From positions 28,272,189 to 28,336,188 of the forward strand of contig CM055831.1 of NCBI GenBank assembly GCA_029582265.1: 64,000 nucleotides of DNA. Reading direction: 5' to 3'. Each line of letters starts with the position of its first letter. Positions within the stretch are counted from its first letter, which is position 1. Below, one piece after another: positions 1 to 10,714 of the stretch. The DNA comes from Zoroaster sp. YZ-2022. Taxonomy: Eukaryota > Echinodermata > Asteroidea > Forcipulatida > Zoroasteridae. Below the pieces are notes generated by a model that had not been told where the DNA came from, did no database searches, and saw nothing but the letters and a program-made list of their open reading frames with translations. Both the position numbers and the translations under genes were made by a program.

Positions 1-160
1 GTCTGTACAAGTGCATTGTTCAAGAGTCACAGATTTCTGTTTGCACCGCTCAAATGTTAAGTTCGAATTTTAAAAAGTCGTTTACGGGTAATTGGAACCG
101 AAAAATGGAACCGGGTAATGAGTGTTTTGGTTGGGTATCCGGATACCCGGCACAGCCCTC
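1..160. repeat. Dispersed repeat end with nested palindrome
   Basis: The first 160 bases match, in inverted orientation and with a few differences, the stretch 49401-49560. Both hold the short palindromic core GGGTATCCGGATACCC or a variant, followed by GGTTCCATTTTTCGGTTCC and a block ending in ACATTGTTCAAG or its complement. The other copy starts TAGGGCTGTGCCGGGTA, which resembles the terminal repeat of a hAT-like non-autonomous element, but only one end is visible here, so the class is a guess. Confidence 0.55.
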
Positions 161-599
161 CATCAGCAATTTTGATTTTCTTTTTTTCAAAATTGCTGGA
201 TAGATTGGAATATGGCCGAATACTGGTCCCTGTGTGTATACGTATCATATATTTCCCTGTGGCAAAAAAAAAGATTACTGAAAGTAAAAAGTGCATCACC
301 GCACCCATTTTGAAGCCGACCTATGACCAGAAACATGCGACTTGTTTTTTTGGCCAATTAGTCAGCTTGCCCAATATAAACACCCTGGAAGAATAAAGTT
401 GATATCATTGGTGTTATTTTAACACCCAGTATTGGATGGGTATACTTGCTGGATATATAGAAGACACCGTAACAGAAGACCTGTTTATACAATATACATT
501 CTATAAAAACACAAAATAGTAAACTGTATTAAATTAAACAATTATGATAATTAACAATGATGTAATTTACATGAAAATGTAAGACAAGTTTCATGAACA

Positions 600-832
600 A
601 AATATCACTCCAAAAATGTGCTATCATCTCAGAAATAGCTTACGAAGAATGAAGAAAATGTCACAAACAAATGGGTTTTTTTCATTGGTGTGGAACTCCT
701 GATGACTTAAATAGTTGCTTCTATATGAAAAAAAGATTTACTACAGAAACCACAGACAAAGGGTTTCTCACTGGTTGATCCTGTGGTAATTTATTTGTGA
801 GAAGGATATTTAGCACAATGCTACAACCCAAG
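600..832 (-). pseudogene. Decayed zinc fingers 3' of copy 1
   Basis: In the minus direction this stretch still shows finger-linker fragments such as KPFVCG and HTNK-like ends, but with in-frame stops and length changes. Equivalent decayed DNA follows copies 2 (about 10520-10714) and 3 (about 19780-20215, interrupted by a SINE), so the decay predates the duplication of the unit. Confidence 0.5.
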
Positions 833-1750
833 TCATTTATTGGTGTGGACTCTCTGATGACGTCTTTGACTGCTTCCTCGTGAGAAGGATTTTCCACAAA
901 TGTCACAGACAAATGGTTTTTCATTGGTGTGTACCCTCTGATGATGTATTAGATTGCCTACATGTGAGAAGGATTTTCCACAAATGTCACAGACAAATGG
1001 TTTCTCATTGGTGTGGACCCTCTGATGAAGTCTTACATTGCAAAGTTGCGAGAATGATTTTCCACAAATGTCACAAATAAATGGTTTCTCATTGGTGTGG
1101 ACTCTCTGATGACGTCTTAGACTGCTTCCTTGTGAGAAGGATTTTCCACAAATGTCACAGACAAATGGTTTCTCTTTGGTGTGGACCCTCTGATGATATC
1201 TTAGATTGCTTCCATGTGAGAAGGATTTTCCACAAATGTTACAAACAAATGGTTTCTCATTGGTGTGGACCCTCTGATGATATCTTAGACTGCTTATTTG
1301 TGAGAAGAATTTGCCACAAATGCCACAGACAAATGGTTTCTCATTGGTGTGGACTCTCTGATGACGTCTTAGACTGCTTCCTTGTGAGAAGGATTTTCCA
1401 CAAATGTCACAGACAAATGGTTTCTCTTTGGTGTGGACCCTCTGATGATATCTTAGATTGCTTCCATGTGAGAAGGATTTTCCACAAATGTTACAAACAA
1501 ATGGTTTCTCATTGGTGTGGACCCTCTGATGATATCTTAGACTGCTTATTTGTGAGAAGAATTTGCCACAAATGCCACAGACAAATGGTTTCTCATTGGT
1601 GTGGACAATTTGATGCGTTCTTAGTGAGCTTCCTTGGGTAAAGGATTTGCCACAAATTTTACAAATAAATGGTTTCTCATTGGTGTGTACCCTCTGACGA
1701 CGTCTCAGATTGCTTCTCTGTGAGAATTGTTGTTCGTTTGTTAGATCCAT
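833..1750 (-). CDS. C2H2 zinc-finger array protein, copy 1
   Basis: A 305-residue open frame made almost wholly of C2H2 fingers of 28 residues (C-x2-C-x12-H-x3-H), ten of them complete. It starts MDLTNEQQ, followed by a damaged first finger that has lost its cysteines. The linker is TNEKP or TKEKP rather than the usual TGEKP. Fingers 2-4 and 5-7 are a duplicated three-finger block (252 bp). The family binds DNA in the nucleus; no KRAB, BTB, SCAN or other effector domain is visible, so any regulatory action is inference. Downstream of the stop (about 600-832, minus strand) lie one or two decayed fingers with stops and frameshifts, so the array was once longer. The start codon context ATGGATCTAAC is shared with copy 2, which supports this start. 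The copy may be expressed or a recently open pseudogene. Confidence 0.7.
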   Translation of the reverse strand: MDLTNEQQFSQRSNLRRRQRVHTNEKPFICKICGKSFTQGSSLRTHQIVHTNEKPFVCGICGKFFSQISSLRYHQRVHTNEKPFVCNICGKSFSHGSNLRYHQRVHTKEKPFVCDICGKSFSQGSSLRRHQRVHTNEKPFVCGICGKFFSQISSLRYHQRVHTNEKPFVCNICGKSFSHGSNLRYHQRVHTKEKPFVCDICGKSFSQGSSLRRHQRVHTNEKPFICDICGKSFSQLCNVRLHQRVHTNEKPFVCDICGKSFSHVGNLIHHQRVHTNEKPFVCDICGKSFSRGSSQRRHQRVHTNK

Positions 1751-2832
1751 TTGGTGACTTGTGATTCAGGTTGAGAACATGAATAATCAAACGGCTTGTC
1801 ATTGGTGAAGACTTTCTGACTCAAAGCAGCTTTCTATATTAAGAAAAAAAGTATAGGTATATAATAAAATATTTATTGAGGGAGCCGCAGGAAGTCGATA
1901 GTATAAGAGCAGGGTTGAAATTTCCCCTAGACCATCACCAGCCGAAGTGGATTAACAGAATGACTACTACAACTGCTTGGTTTGATAGTCTGGGGGGTAG
2001 TGTACAAATATAAGAAATACATCATCACAATTTTTTTTTAAATCAATGATTATTTTTGCTGACACCATAAGGCAGTTCTTTGGCATGGTGGAGTATAACT
2101 CATATAAACTTATTCAAATAAGCTTGAAAATTGTGCAACCAATTTTCAAGCTCAGTTTTGCGACATTAAGTATACAGTATACATGAACTTAGAACAATAA
2201 TTCTTTTTTTTTTACATTTATTGATGCTCTTTGCATTGTTAGGGGGCGGGAGTGTTGCCTTGACAAATTTGGCATTGACAAAAACAACCTTGCACTTAGG
2301 AAAAAATGAGTACCCTTGCGTATGAAGATATGTAAAAAGTCAATGGGGTGATATTTTTTGGGTAAGGTTGAAAGTTTTTACGTATGAGAACCTTATGAAA
2401 AAAATTTCTTTGAAATTGCAAAATAATGGCCGTGGCCTTACATTTCGAACCTAATGGGATCTTTCTCAAAGGCAAAATGGGACGGAATACAAACATACAT
2501 TCATACATAAACACAAGAGTGAGCAGAAGTTAGTCAGGTGTGAAATGAACACAAAAGAAGAAGATACAAGAAGCAGAGTCATGTACTGGTCCTGGGATTG
2601 GACAATAGAGGGATTACACATGAATGGATAGAGGTACCAGGAGTTTTTGGCTGGAAGAAGAGATGAGATTTGTGAAAAACAAAGAGTCAGATGGAGTAAA
2701 ACAAAACAGACAAATAAACTAACAAACAAAACAAATGTAAAACAAATGAAGAAATGCCTGTGGAGAAAGAAAAAAGGGAAAAAAGGAAAATTAGTCATTC
2801 ATTCCCTTCTTTGATATTGTTAGATATAATAA

Positions 2833-3936
2833 TGTCACGAAGAGGGGTAGGGTGGTGTCACCCTGTGAAGTGGTAGTAAGCCAAATTAATTAAAAGATGT
2901 ACTCTTCTCACAATGTCGGACAAAATAAAGTCAGAAAACTTCAATTTGCTTTGCTTGTAACAATTTTTAAATAATTTATTTGAAATAATAAAATTTGTGT
3001 GAAATAAAGCTCACAAATTCAGCTTACTGTGTATTATTCTTAAATTATAAACGATCAGGATTTAAACTCAGTTGAAATGTTATTGATTATGACATCACTT
3101 TACTTAGGCCCTATGAGTAAGCACAAAGCGAACTAAACAGCAATGCACAAATCTATAAATCACAATATCCAAATCTAATCCAATCCAATCCAAATCTATA
3201 TCCAATCCAAATCTAAATTCAGATCTAATCAAATAAATCTAATAAATGTAATAAATCTAATCAATCAAATCCCCAACCGCTGCTAAGCCAGGCTGACAAA
3301 TGACCACTCACTCACAAACTGTCAAAATGAGAACCACGAAAAGATTTCAGTGAACAGCCGTCGACGATCACGCACGGTTGTTCACACGAAGCATAGCACA
3401 CACGTTGTCTTTCACAACGAGCATGGCTTAACAGAAATGGAAATAAAATCACACTTTCTCGTAAGTGCATGACACTAAAATCACCGACAATAGTGATCTA
3501 CAAACATCGTCTGATCAACATAGTCAGAATTTGGTGTAAAAATGATGGTTTAGTCGGCAACAAAACAAAGTTTTTACTCACGGACCGACCCAGGTGAAAA
3601 GAGAGAGTCTGGAATTGAACTTGTCAGCCGCGGCCAAAGCACTTGCAACTATTAATCCGCGGTAAACTATTTTACCTTAACAAAATGCTAAGCACAATTT
3701 TAACACAGCATGACCCAATAATGTTACTTGCTGAATTAATCAGTAGCCTTAATTAATGGGTAAAAATGATTTAAATACACAATGCAAAGATGTTTCCTTA
3801 AACCAAACAAGGACTATATCATAGTCGCATGAGCATGACCTCACTGCGTCAAAAGGCCACAGTTTATATGCAAATGAGCTTAAAGGAACTAAAATGGTTT
3901 AAAGGAACTATGTGAAATATCCACACCGCCACAACA
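2833..3936. mobile_element. LTR-like insertion private to copy 1
   Basis: Copies 2 and 3 read directly from TTAGATATAATAA into AAAGTATTCTG or TTAAAGTATTCTG. In copy 1 the same junction is split by 1104 bases that begin TGTCACGAAGAGG and end CCGCCACAACA, that is TG...CA termini. A possible target duplication is only two or three bases (AA or AAT), so the ends are not proven. It contains no long open frame and has AATAAAG signals near 3003. A solo LTR of a Gypsy-like element is the best fit, but another insertion type is possible. Confidence 0.45.
3164..3270. repeat. Low-complexity (AATCTAATCC)-type tract
   Basis: Imperfect short tandem repeats of AATCTAATCC, CCAATCCAAATC and AATAAATCTA. No coding signal was seen on either strand. 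It lies inside the LTR-like insertion. Confidence 0.6.
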
Positions 3937-3984
3937 ATTAAAGTATTCTGTTTATGATCTTATCAATGTTGTCATGATACAGTG

Positions 3985-4745
3985 TATCGATGGGAGACTA
4001 CTTTACCCTGCAATCTTAGTGGTGTGACAGTGCACAGAAAGGTAACCATAGGAGACCACTTGCAACAGCTAATGGCTTATAGTGGCCTGAATGGGTTGTT
4101 TCAAAAATTGCATTGATTGTAGGAGGGTTAAGAGAACAAAATCTGGGCAAACACTTAATATTCATAAATATTCATAAATTCTTCAAAGCCTAATTTATAT
4201 CAGGCCAGAGCCTTTTACAGGGAAAGGGGAAATAAAATGAAACTGTATGTGCCTCTTTACAACATTGGGTAATTCACATTACTGACACCTTTTTTAGCAT
4301 TCACGATACGAATCGTGATATGTAAAGTATCATGATCAAGTATCTCGATTCATATAACTATTACATCGCTAAAAATTAGTATCGTTACACCCCTATTCAA
4401 TAAAACCAATAATGTAATCTTACCTACCCAGTAAGGTGGACAACATATGGATAATGATGATGGACATATACTTCAAACTATTCCAGTATATTTATTTCAT
4501 AAAAAACCAGCTATTTCTGGTATACGATGACTTCCTCAGTCATGTTAGTCTGATCTTATTAACTCCCCCAACCCTCCTACAATCAATGCAATTTTTGAAA
4601 CAACCCATTCAGGCCACTCCAAGCCATTAGCTGTTGCCAGTGGCCTCCTATGGTTACCCTTCTGTGCACTGTCACACCACTGAGATTGCAGGGTAATGTG
4701 GTCTCCCATTGATATATTGTAGGCCATACTAATATGTTCAAACAT
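3985..4745. repeat. Inverted repeat pair of a TTAACCCTCCTA-type MITE
   Basis: The arms at about 3985-4137 and 4562-4735 are inverted copies of each other. They share, in opposite orientation, GCAATCTTAGTGGTGTGACA, GGTAACCATAGGAG and GATTGTAGGAGGGTT. The same GGAGGGTTAA terminus occurs at 10074-10083 and 61700-61708, so this looks like two oppositely placed copies of a miniature inverted-repeat family. Another dispersed repeat (CTTCCTCAGTCATG...) lies between the arms. No coding potential beyond short shadow frames. Confidence 0.55.
4420..4560. repeat. Dispersed repeat family R2, copy a
   Basis: The landmarks AATGTAATCTTACCTACC, GTAAGGTGGA, GATGGACATATACTTCAAA and GACTTCCTCAGTCATG also occur, sometimes inverted, at about 6175-6415, 13190-13320, 14475-14540 and 58945-59175. 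It is a non-coding interspersed family, probably a non-autonomous transposon. Confidence 0.55.
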
Positions 4746-6170
4746 TTACAGTGGCCTTGGGTGACACACAGTTGATTTTGTAAAATTACTTGGAAAGGAC
4801 AGCAGGCTTGTACATGTGTGTACTGAAAGTTGCTAAAAAAATGTTTTTAAAACTTTAAAAAGCGGCGGGGTAGAATGTTGTATCCGACTGCCACTTTTTT
4901 TTCATTCAATATACAGTGAACGATTTCCCCGACGTAATATGGACAATCTGCGATGGAATTTCAAATAATGAATTGCAGATTTTTCGATACAAATTTCGAT
5001 AGATTTTTTCACCATTGTGGTTTATTAATAAACATTTTTGAAATCATATTCACAAACCTTTCCCGAAATAAAGATTACATGTATATTTCCAACCAAAAAT
5101 GATCAAGGGATCCATCCTGACTGGGTTTGTTTCCCAGACGACACCGGGGGTACATCCGTCCAACGTATGTGGTTAACGATGACTTCACGGGCGCGGTGTT
5201 GATGCAACAGTGACCACTCGCAGTGGTTTTACCTATTTGTGCAACCGTACATACAACTTTATTTACCAGCAATCCGTAAGGATTTTAATCCGCAATGCCT
5301 AAAATTCTATGTGCATACAATATTCAATTTTTTTCTACTGATGAATTAACTACGGGCGAAATTCATGAAATGGAAAACATGCAACAACCACCCATTTTTT
5401 TTTTTTGGGGGGGGGGGGGCAGTTCGATCATTGATCAATTGAGCCCACCCCGATACACAATAGTACCATGTTCAGTACACATTTGCACCTTCATACTACC
5501 ACTACGGCTGTATTCAAAGAAATCTAGAAAGTTACTAAGTTCGTTTTTTAAAAATTTTTAAAAATTAATAAAATGAGCATTCATTTATATATATGTAGTG
5601 GTGAGATTTAGAATCATTTCAGCACACAATATGATTGCACTTTCAACCACTAATTTTCCGGACGAATTTTTAATAATCAAAATCAAGCTTGATCGAACCA
5701 CAAAGTAACCTTACACTCGAAATTAACTTTGAAAAGCACCTGAACATGTCGCAGTCAGTAATTTGTTTTTGTGATATTGCCTCTACTTTAGCGATCGATA
5801 TAATACTGTAAACAAAAATTTAAATAGATGGAGGACTAATTACTTTCATGAATGACTGCAATTTGGCAAAAATAATGAAGAAACCTGTGAACTTTTTTAC
5901 CACCTGTGGCTCAATTTCCTGGCACTAAAGATTATTATTTCTGATAAAATTTGGACATTAATTTTATGAACCAAATGACAGTAAAGCCTTGAAAAACAAC
6001 ACCTGTACCTGTGCACACTACAAATGTACATACTGTAATTCTAAGCATTTTATATTTGCTACACAAAATTCACAGATTGCTATACAAACAATTATTTTTC
6101 TATGCAAATTAATTTTTTGCATCACAGTTTTGTTATGCGAAATTTTTGAATCAAATCGTTCCCTGATATA
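4746..6170. other. Non-coding stretch, no gene seen
   Basis: AT-rich DNA with only short frames lacking domains or splice-supported exons. It holds a T8/G13 homopolymer run at about 5397-5419, a likely place for sequencing-length error. Nothing else could be supported. Confidence 0.5.
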
Positions 6171-6174
6171 ACCA

Positions 6175-6415
6175 ATAGTAATCTTACCTACATGTACCTA
6201 GTATAGTAAGGTGGAGAACATATGAATGATGATGGACATATACTTCAAATTATTCCTGGATATTTATTTCATGAAAAATCAGGCATTTTTGGTATAAGAT
6301 GACTTCCTCAGTCATGTCAGTCTGGTCTTGTCAACTTGCCCATAAGTGACCAACAGTCCAACACGGTCATTGTACATGTGCAGTGGCAACAATAATAGGA
6401 TCCTTCTATTTCCCT
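6175..6415. repeat. Dispersed repeat family R2, copy b
   Basis: Carries the fullest set of landmarks of the family first seen at 4420-4560: the GTAAGGTGGAGAACATATG block, the ATATTTATTTCATGAAAAATC block, GACTTCCTCAGTCATGTCAG, and a terminal GTGGCAACAATAATAGGATC. The copy at 58945-59175 is inverted relative to it. Confidence 0.55.
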
Positions 6416-6827
6416 GAAGAATTTTTTAGACAGCATCAGGTCCAAAAATACTATTTACTAAATATCTTGGCATTAGGCCAAGAGAATGAAAGTCATAGAT
6501 TTGCGTCCGGGAAATTTCAAAAACACATGAGGCTTTTTTTCATTATTCATTATTCATTATTTCCATTGATCATTAATAACAGCGCAATCACAAGATGTTT
6601 CTTCTAATTTGACATATTCTTAATCACTTTATCTACATGCTTTCTACCTGCGAGAGAAAGAGGGAAGGGTGAAGGGTAAAAGAGGAGTAACAAGGAGAAT
6701 TTTAGTCATTAAGACGGGCATCATACAGGCATAAGGCTCAACAGCGAACGTGTTGTGCATATAAAGGCGGTACAGTTTTACTTTTAGCGTGATGCGACCT
6801 TTTTTGTGAACGACGTACGCGGGACTA

Positions 6828-7424
6828 AAGCCGTGTTCGCATTGGACTTTTTTTCTGGGAAGGTTTTACCGAGACGATGGTAAAATGAAAAATGGTCAAA
6901 TGTAACCTCTGTCCGCACTTGGACTTTCGACACGGGAAAATTTTACCGAGACCGTGGTAGAAGTAACCGAGCTGTCAGTATAATGACTTATGAGGGGGCT
7001 TTGCGTGACCTTTCTACGTTGACCCGATTGACCCAACAACGCACAGAAAACTTGCTACACATGCACATGCATTAATGCACCCGGCCCGCCCCCACCGTGC
7101 GGTGAAACAATGCAAAGCGCATGCGTGGTGTCCCTGTGTAGCACGACCTTGCGCTCGGGCCGGATGTACACTTTCCTGAGCCGCTTTTACAGACTCGCAT
7201 TGTCCGCACTGGATTTATGGTCTCGGGAAAAGTTACAGGTGGTTAGTTTTCCTGGGCAGCAGTTGGCCAGTAAAACTAAAAGTAACCGCTGGACTCAGGA
7301 AAAGTAACTGAGTCTGAGAAGAAAATGTCCCAGGCTGTCCGCACTGGACTTAAAATGGGAAAAGTACCCATCCGCCATCGTCTCGGTAAGTTTTACCAAA
7401 AAAAGTCCAGTGCGAACACGGCTT
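6828..7424. mobile_element. 597-bp inverted-repeat element, AAGCCGTGTTCGCA ends
   Basis: The left end AAGCCGTGTTCGCATTGGAC is the near-exact reverse complement of the right end, which reads GTCCAGTGCGAACACGGCTT. The similarity continues inward through a TTTTACCGAGACGATGG-like block on both sides. The interior repeats the motifs 'GTCCGCACTTGGAC' and 'GTAAAAGT-like' several times and has no transposase frame. It is a non-autonomous DNA transposon; the superfamily is not recognised and a target duplication is not clear. Confidence 0.65.
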
Positions 7425-7429
7425 AAGAC

Positions 7430-8035
7430 TGTAGAGAACATGTGCTAATGATTATAGCGCACATAGGCCTACTGTACTGTAGTGTAGGAACTAGGATAAA
7501 GAGTGTACAAAAAAACGTAGAACTATCGTAGCTTGCATGTTTTACGAAGAAATAAACACATTGCACTGTAATAGCTTAAATCTATGAATCTACTATGAAT
7601 CTATACTGTATTGTTATTTACTTATTATGTGTATGTCTTTGATCATAAAAAATATTGTAACTTACACTGTGTTTTGGACCAATTCTTGCCTTGTTTTGAT
7701 CTTCTCTGCGGTTCGATTCCGTCCGCACGATGTGTCAGTGTCACATATCATTGCTTACATATCCATGCTTACACGTACTGTTCCAACCGTTTTCACGGCC
7801 GGCTGGCCGGTCATGATCATAGGCATTGACTGGAGCCGATAGAGCCGTATTTTGGACCGGCTCTATACTGGATCGGGCGGTGGAGCGGTAAACAGCGCCC
7901 CCGCCCGACTCAGTGTGTTAATTTGTGTAGAAAACTTGGGCAATACAAACCCACGGCTGTTTTAGTTCCCCCCGGTTTCCCCCACGAAAAATCCCGATAG
8001 TGCCCCAAGAAAATAAATAGAAAAGGGATTAAGGG
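7430..8035. other. Non-coding stretch, no gene seen
   Basis: Two overlapping short frames around 7611-7842 lack any domain and are not splice-supported. Around 7850-7910 the base composition turns GC-rich (GGCTCTATACTGGATCGGG...) for about 80 bases. Nothing functional could be supported. Confidence 0.45.
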
Positions 8036-8929
8036 ATTGAGAGAGTGAAGAGATAATGACCCCATTCGACTGAGTTACAGAATTAAATAAACCCTTTTGA
8101 CTATTGTAAAAATCTCAATATGTACCAGTAATTTTCATGTTCTTATTCAATAATTAAATATATCCATATTACTGGGAAAGACTTCCAAAGTGAGGCAGTT
8201 GTGATTTATTGATGAAATCTTTGCTTTTTTAAGTGATTCGAAAAATTTAAACTGATACAATTTCTGAGGGAAACATCTGTGTCAAATAGGAGACAGGGGA
8301 GGGGGCTTTTATGATGTGCTTGTATGAATATTGTGGTCATTATTCCGAGACAGTTACATGGCTGAAATGAAATGGGTTATAACCAAAATAGAGGCACCTT
8401 TGTTAGGATACAGGGATGTAAATATCGATTTTCAGTCGATTCAAGCCATCAAAGCAGGCTTGTATTTTTATTTATTTATTTTTTTGCAGAGGTGGTTTGA
8501 AACGCCAACCACCCACCCTCAAAAATATCCCCACACTTAGCCCCACCTAAATATTTTCTCACATATACCCTCGTCCAGCGATTTTGAAGGTGTTTAATTT
8601 TGTAGTTAATCAGTCAGCACATTGGCTTCCATGCCCCCCCCCCCCCCCCAAACAAAAATTAATAAATAAAATAAATTACTTTTTTTATATTTTTAATTTA
8701 AAATAATGAAAATAATGCCAGTGCTGGTAGTATAGCTCGATATGGATTGCTGATTATAAGGAAAATTGTTCCAGGGAGTTAACAAGTGAAGACAGACAAA
8801 ATGTAGACAATAAGATAAAAATAAAAGTTTGGTACATATAATGCTTTTAGAAGTTTAATATTAGGTATGGCAAAACTCAGGTCTTGGCTTGCTGGGGGAG
8901 GGAGTGAACCATCCAGATGAGATTGTATA

Positions 8930-9425
8930 AGGGAAGGTATACAACATTGGTAATGTTGGCAAAACTGATTCTATGAGTATGTTTACTCTCTTTGAATAAA
9001 GATATACATTGAAGGGAAGGTACAACATTGGTAATGTTGACAAAACTGCTTCTATGAGTATGCTTACTCTCTTTGAATCAAGATATACATTGAAGGGAAG
9101 GTACAACATTGGTAATGTTGGCCAAACTGCTTTTATGAGTATGCTTACTCTCTTTGAATCAAGATATACATTGAAGGGAAGGTACAACATTGGTAATGTT
9201 GACAAAACTGCTTCTATGAGTATGCTTACTCTCTTTGAATCAAGAAAAACATTGAAGGGAAGGTACAACATTGGTAATGTTGACAAAACTGCTTCTATGA
9301 GTATGCTTACTCTCTATGAATCAAGACATACATTGAAGGGAAGGTATACAACATTGGTAATGTTGGCAAAACTGTTTCTATGAGTACGCTTACTCTCTTT
9401 GAATCAAGATATAGGCCTACATTAA
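8930..9425. repeat. 81-bp minisatellite, about six units
   Basis: The landmark GAAGGGAAGGTACAACATTG recurs at 9011, 9092, 9173, 9254 and 9335, an exact 81-base period. Because 81 is a multiple of three, both strands stay open for over 100 codons (9009-9383 plus, 8861-9286 minus). These frames have no domain and are an effect of the period. Homologous shorter arrays lie at 18250-18495 and 18752-18985 in copy 3. Confidence 0.85.
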
Positions 9426-9870
9426 AACATTTTGAAAATATGACAACTTTTCATTGCCTACTGGTTAAGCTTGGGAAATATTGATATATCAGTAAACATA
9501 TATTGCGATTATTTTTTCATTCATGCATGATTGCTTTACAGCTGATAACCACAGGTATGAACCCCTCTACAAGCGTCACAATAAAATTCGTTTGGAGAGC
9601 ATGTATGTACTGAAGTAGTTTGCTTTTGTTTCTCACTTCCAAAAGCTAAATAGACTGTTCTAATTTTGTTTCCATGGAATTTTTGATTCACAATGGCGAT
9701 TTTTTTTATTGCGATTTGTCAATATATCGCTAAGTTAAAAAGGTTCTCGATATCCTAATTGAATAAAAAAAGATATTGCAATATTCGATATTATCGTGTT
9801 ATCTCCCAAGCTTACTACTTATGGAGATAATTATTTGAAAGCTAAACATGATGTGTAGTTTGCAAAAAGA

Positions 9871-10083
9871 AACCCTCCTAGTATAGCTGAACTTCAATGG
9901 GAAGTTGCCATAGAGCTATAGAGGTCAAAATCAGTCACCTGCCCATTTTGACTGTTGACCCAAAAGTACACACAGGGCACATATGTAAATGTACTTACTA
10001 CACGTAACATTTGACAGTGCACTACTTGGCAAGTATATCAACATTTTGACTGATTTTGACCCTTGTAGTAATAGGAGGGTTAA
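9871..10083. mobile_element. MITE with AACCCTCCTA / TAGGAGGGTTAA ends
   Basis: Begins AACCCTCCTAGTATAG and ends TAGTAATAGGAGGGTTAA. The interior repeats TTTTGACTG/CAGTCAAAA motifs and ACTTACTACACGTAA. A related copy at 61488-61708 has the same TTACGTGTAGTAAGTACATT and GTAGGAGGGTTAA. Copy 3 of the segmental duplication has only the left end (19717-19732), so it has lost the rest. Confidence 0.6.
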
Positions 10084-10257
10084 CAGTTATCCTAAAAAAC
10101 AAAATATTCTGTTTGAAGTGTTTTATTTCAGAGAATTCGGAAACTCACAAAAATATGCACATTTACGTTTCATGACTAATTGTAAACACATTGAGCTGAA
10201 AACTTAGTCACAGATTGGTTATTTAACATGTAGGACTTCTTCTTTCGTGTGTCATCA

Positions 10258-10455
10258 TCAGATGTCCAGTTCAGTAGCGTACAGCCACGCCCTCGTCTCA
10301 GGTCCCACATCAAAGAGGCCGGCCTCCGAGGGTGGTTTATACAGGGGACAGGCGGTGATTATGTGGTCAGCGGTCTGCTCCGGCTCCCCACACTCACATA
10401 CTGCTCCCTCCGCCAGGCCCCACTTCCTCATAGATGTTTTGAAATCCACATGTAG
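10258..10455 (-). pseudogene. LINE ORF2 C-terminal fragment
   Basis: The minus-strand frame reads a C-terminal tail with WGLAEGAVCECGEPEQTADH followed by a CPLYKPP-type motif. This Cys/His cluster (C-x-C...H-x4-C) is typical of the end of ORF2 of non-LTR retrotransposons, downstream of the reverse transcriptase. Only about 65 residues remain; reverse transcriptase and endonuclease parts are absent, as expected for 5' truncation. The frame ends with a stop at its 3' end, then continues upstream into the zinc-finger unit flank by chance. It is absent at the same place in copies 1 and 3, so it inserted after the duplication. Confidence 0.75.
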
Positions 10456-10714
10456 GACAAGTTTCATGAACGAAATATCACTCCAAAAATGTGCTATCAT
10501 CTCAGAAATAGCTTACAAACGAATAAAGAAAATGTCACAAACAAATGTTTTTTCATTGGTGTGGATCCTCTGATGACTTCTTAATTAGTTGCTTCTATAT
10601 GAAAAAAAAAAAAGGATTTTGTACTACAGAAACCACAGACAAAGGGTTTCTCACTGGTGGATCCTGAGGTAATTTATTTGTGAGAAGGATATTGGCACAG
10701 TGTTACAACCCAAG

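Larger units (their letters stand above)
573..3985. repeat. Segmental duplication copy 1 (zinc-finger unit)
   Basis: This block aligns by eye with 10455-12650 and 19735-22600. Shared landmarks are the 3' flank GACAAGTTTCATGAAC, the zinc-finger array, the array's upstream flank with CAAACGGCTTGTCATTGG, the ATACAAACATACATTCATAC stretch, and a terminal AAAGTATTCTGTTTATGATC. In this copy the last landmark is displaced by an insertion at 2833-3936. It is the shortest and most interrupted of the three copies. Confidence 0.75.

Noticed and set aside
9009..9383. Open frames on both strands of the 81-bp minisatellite
   Set aside because: The period is divisible by three, so any stop-free unit stays open. 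No domain, and units differ freely between copies.
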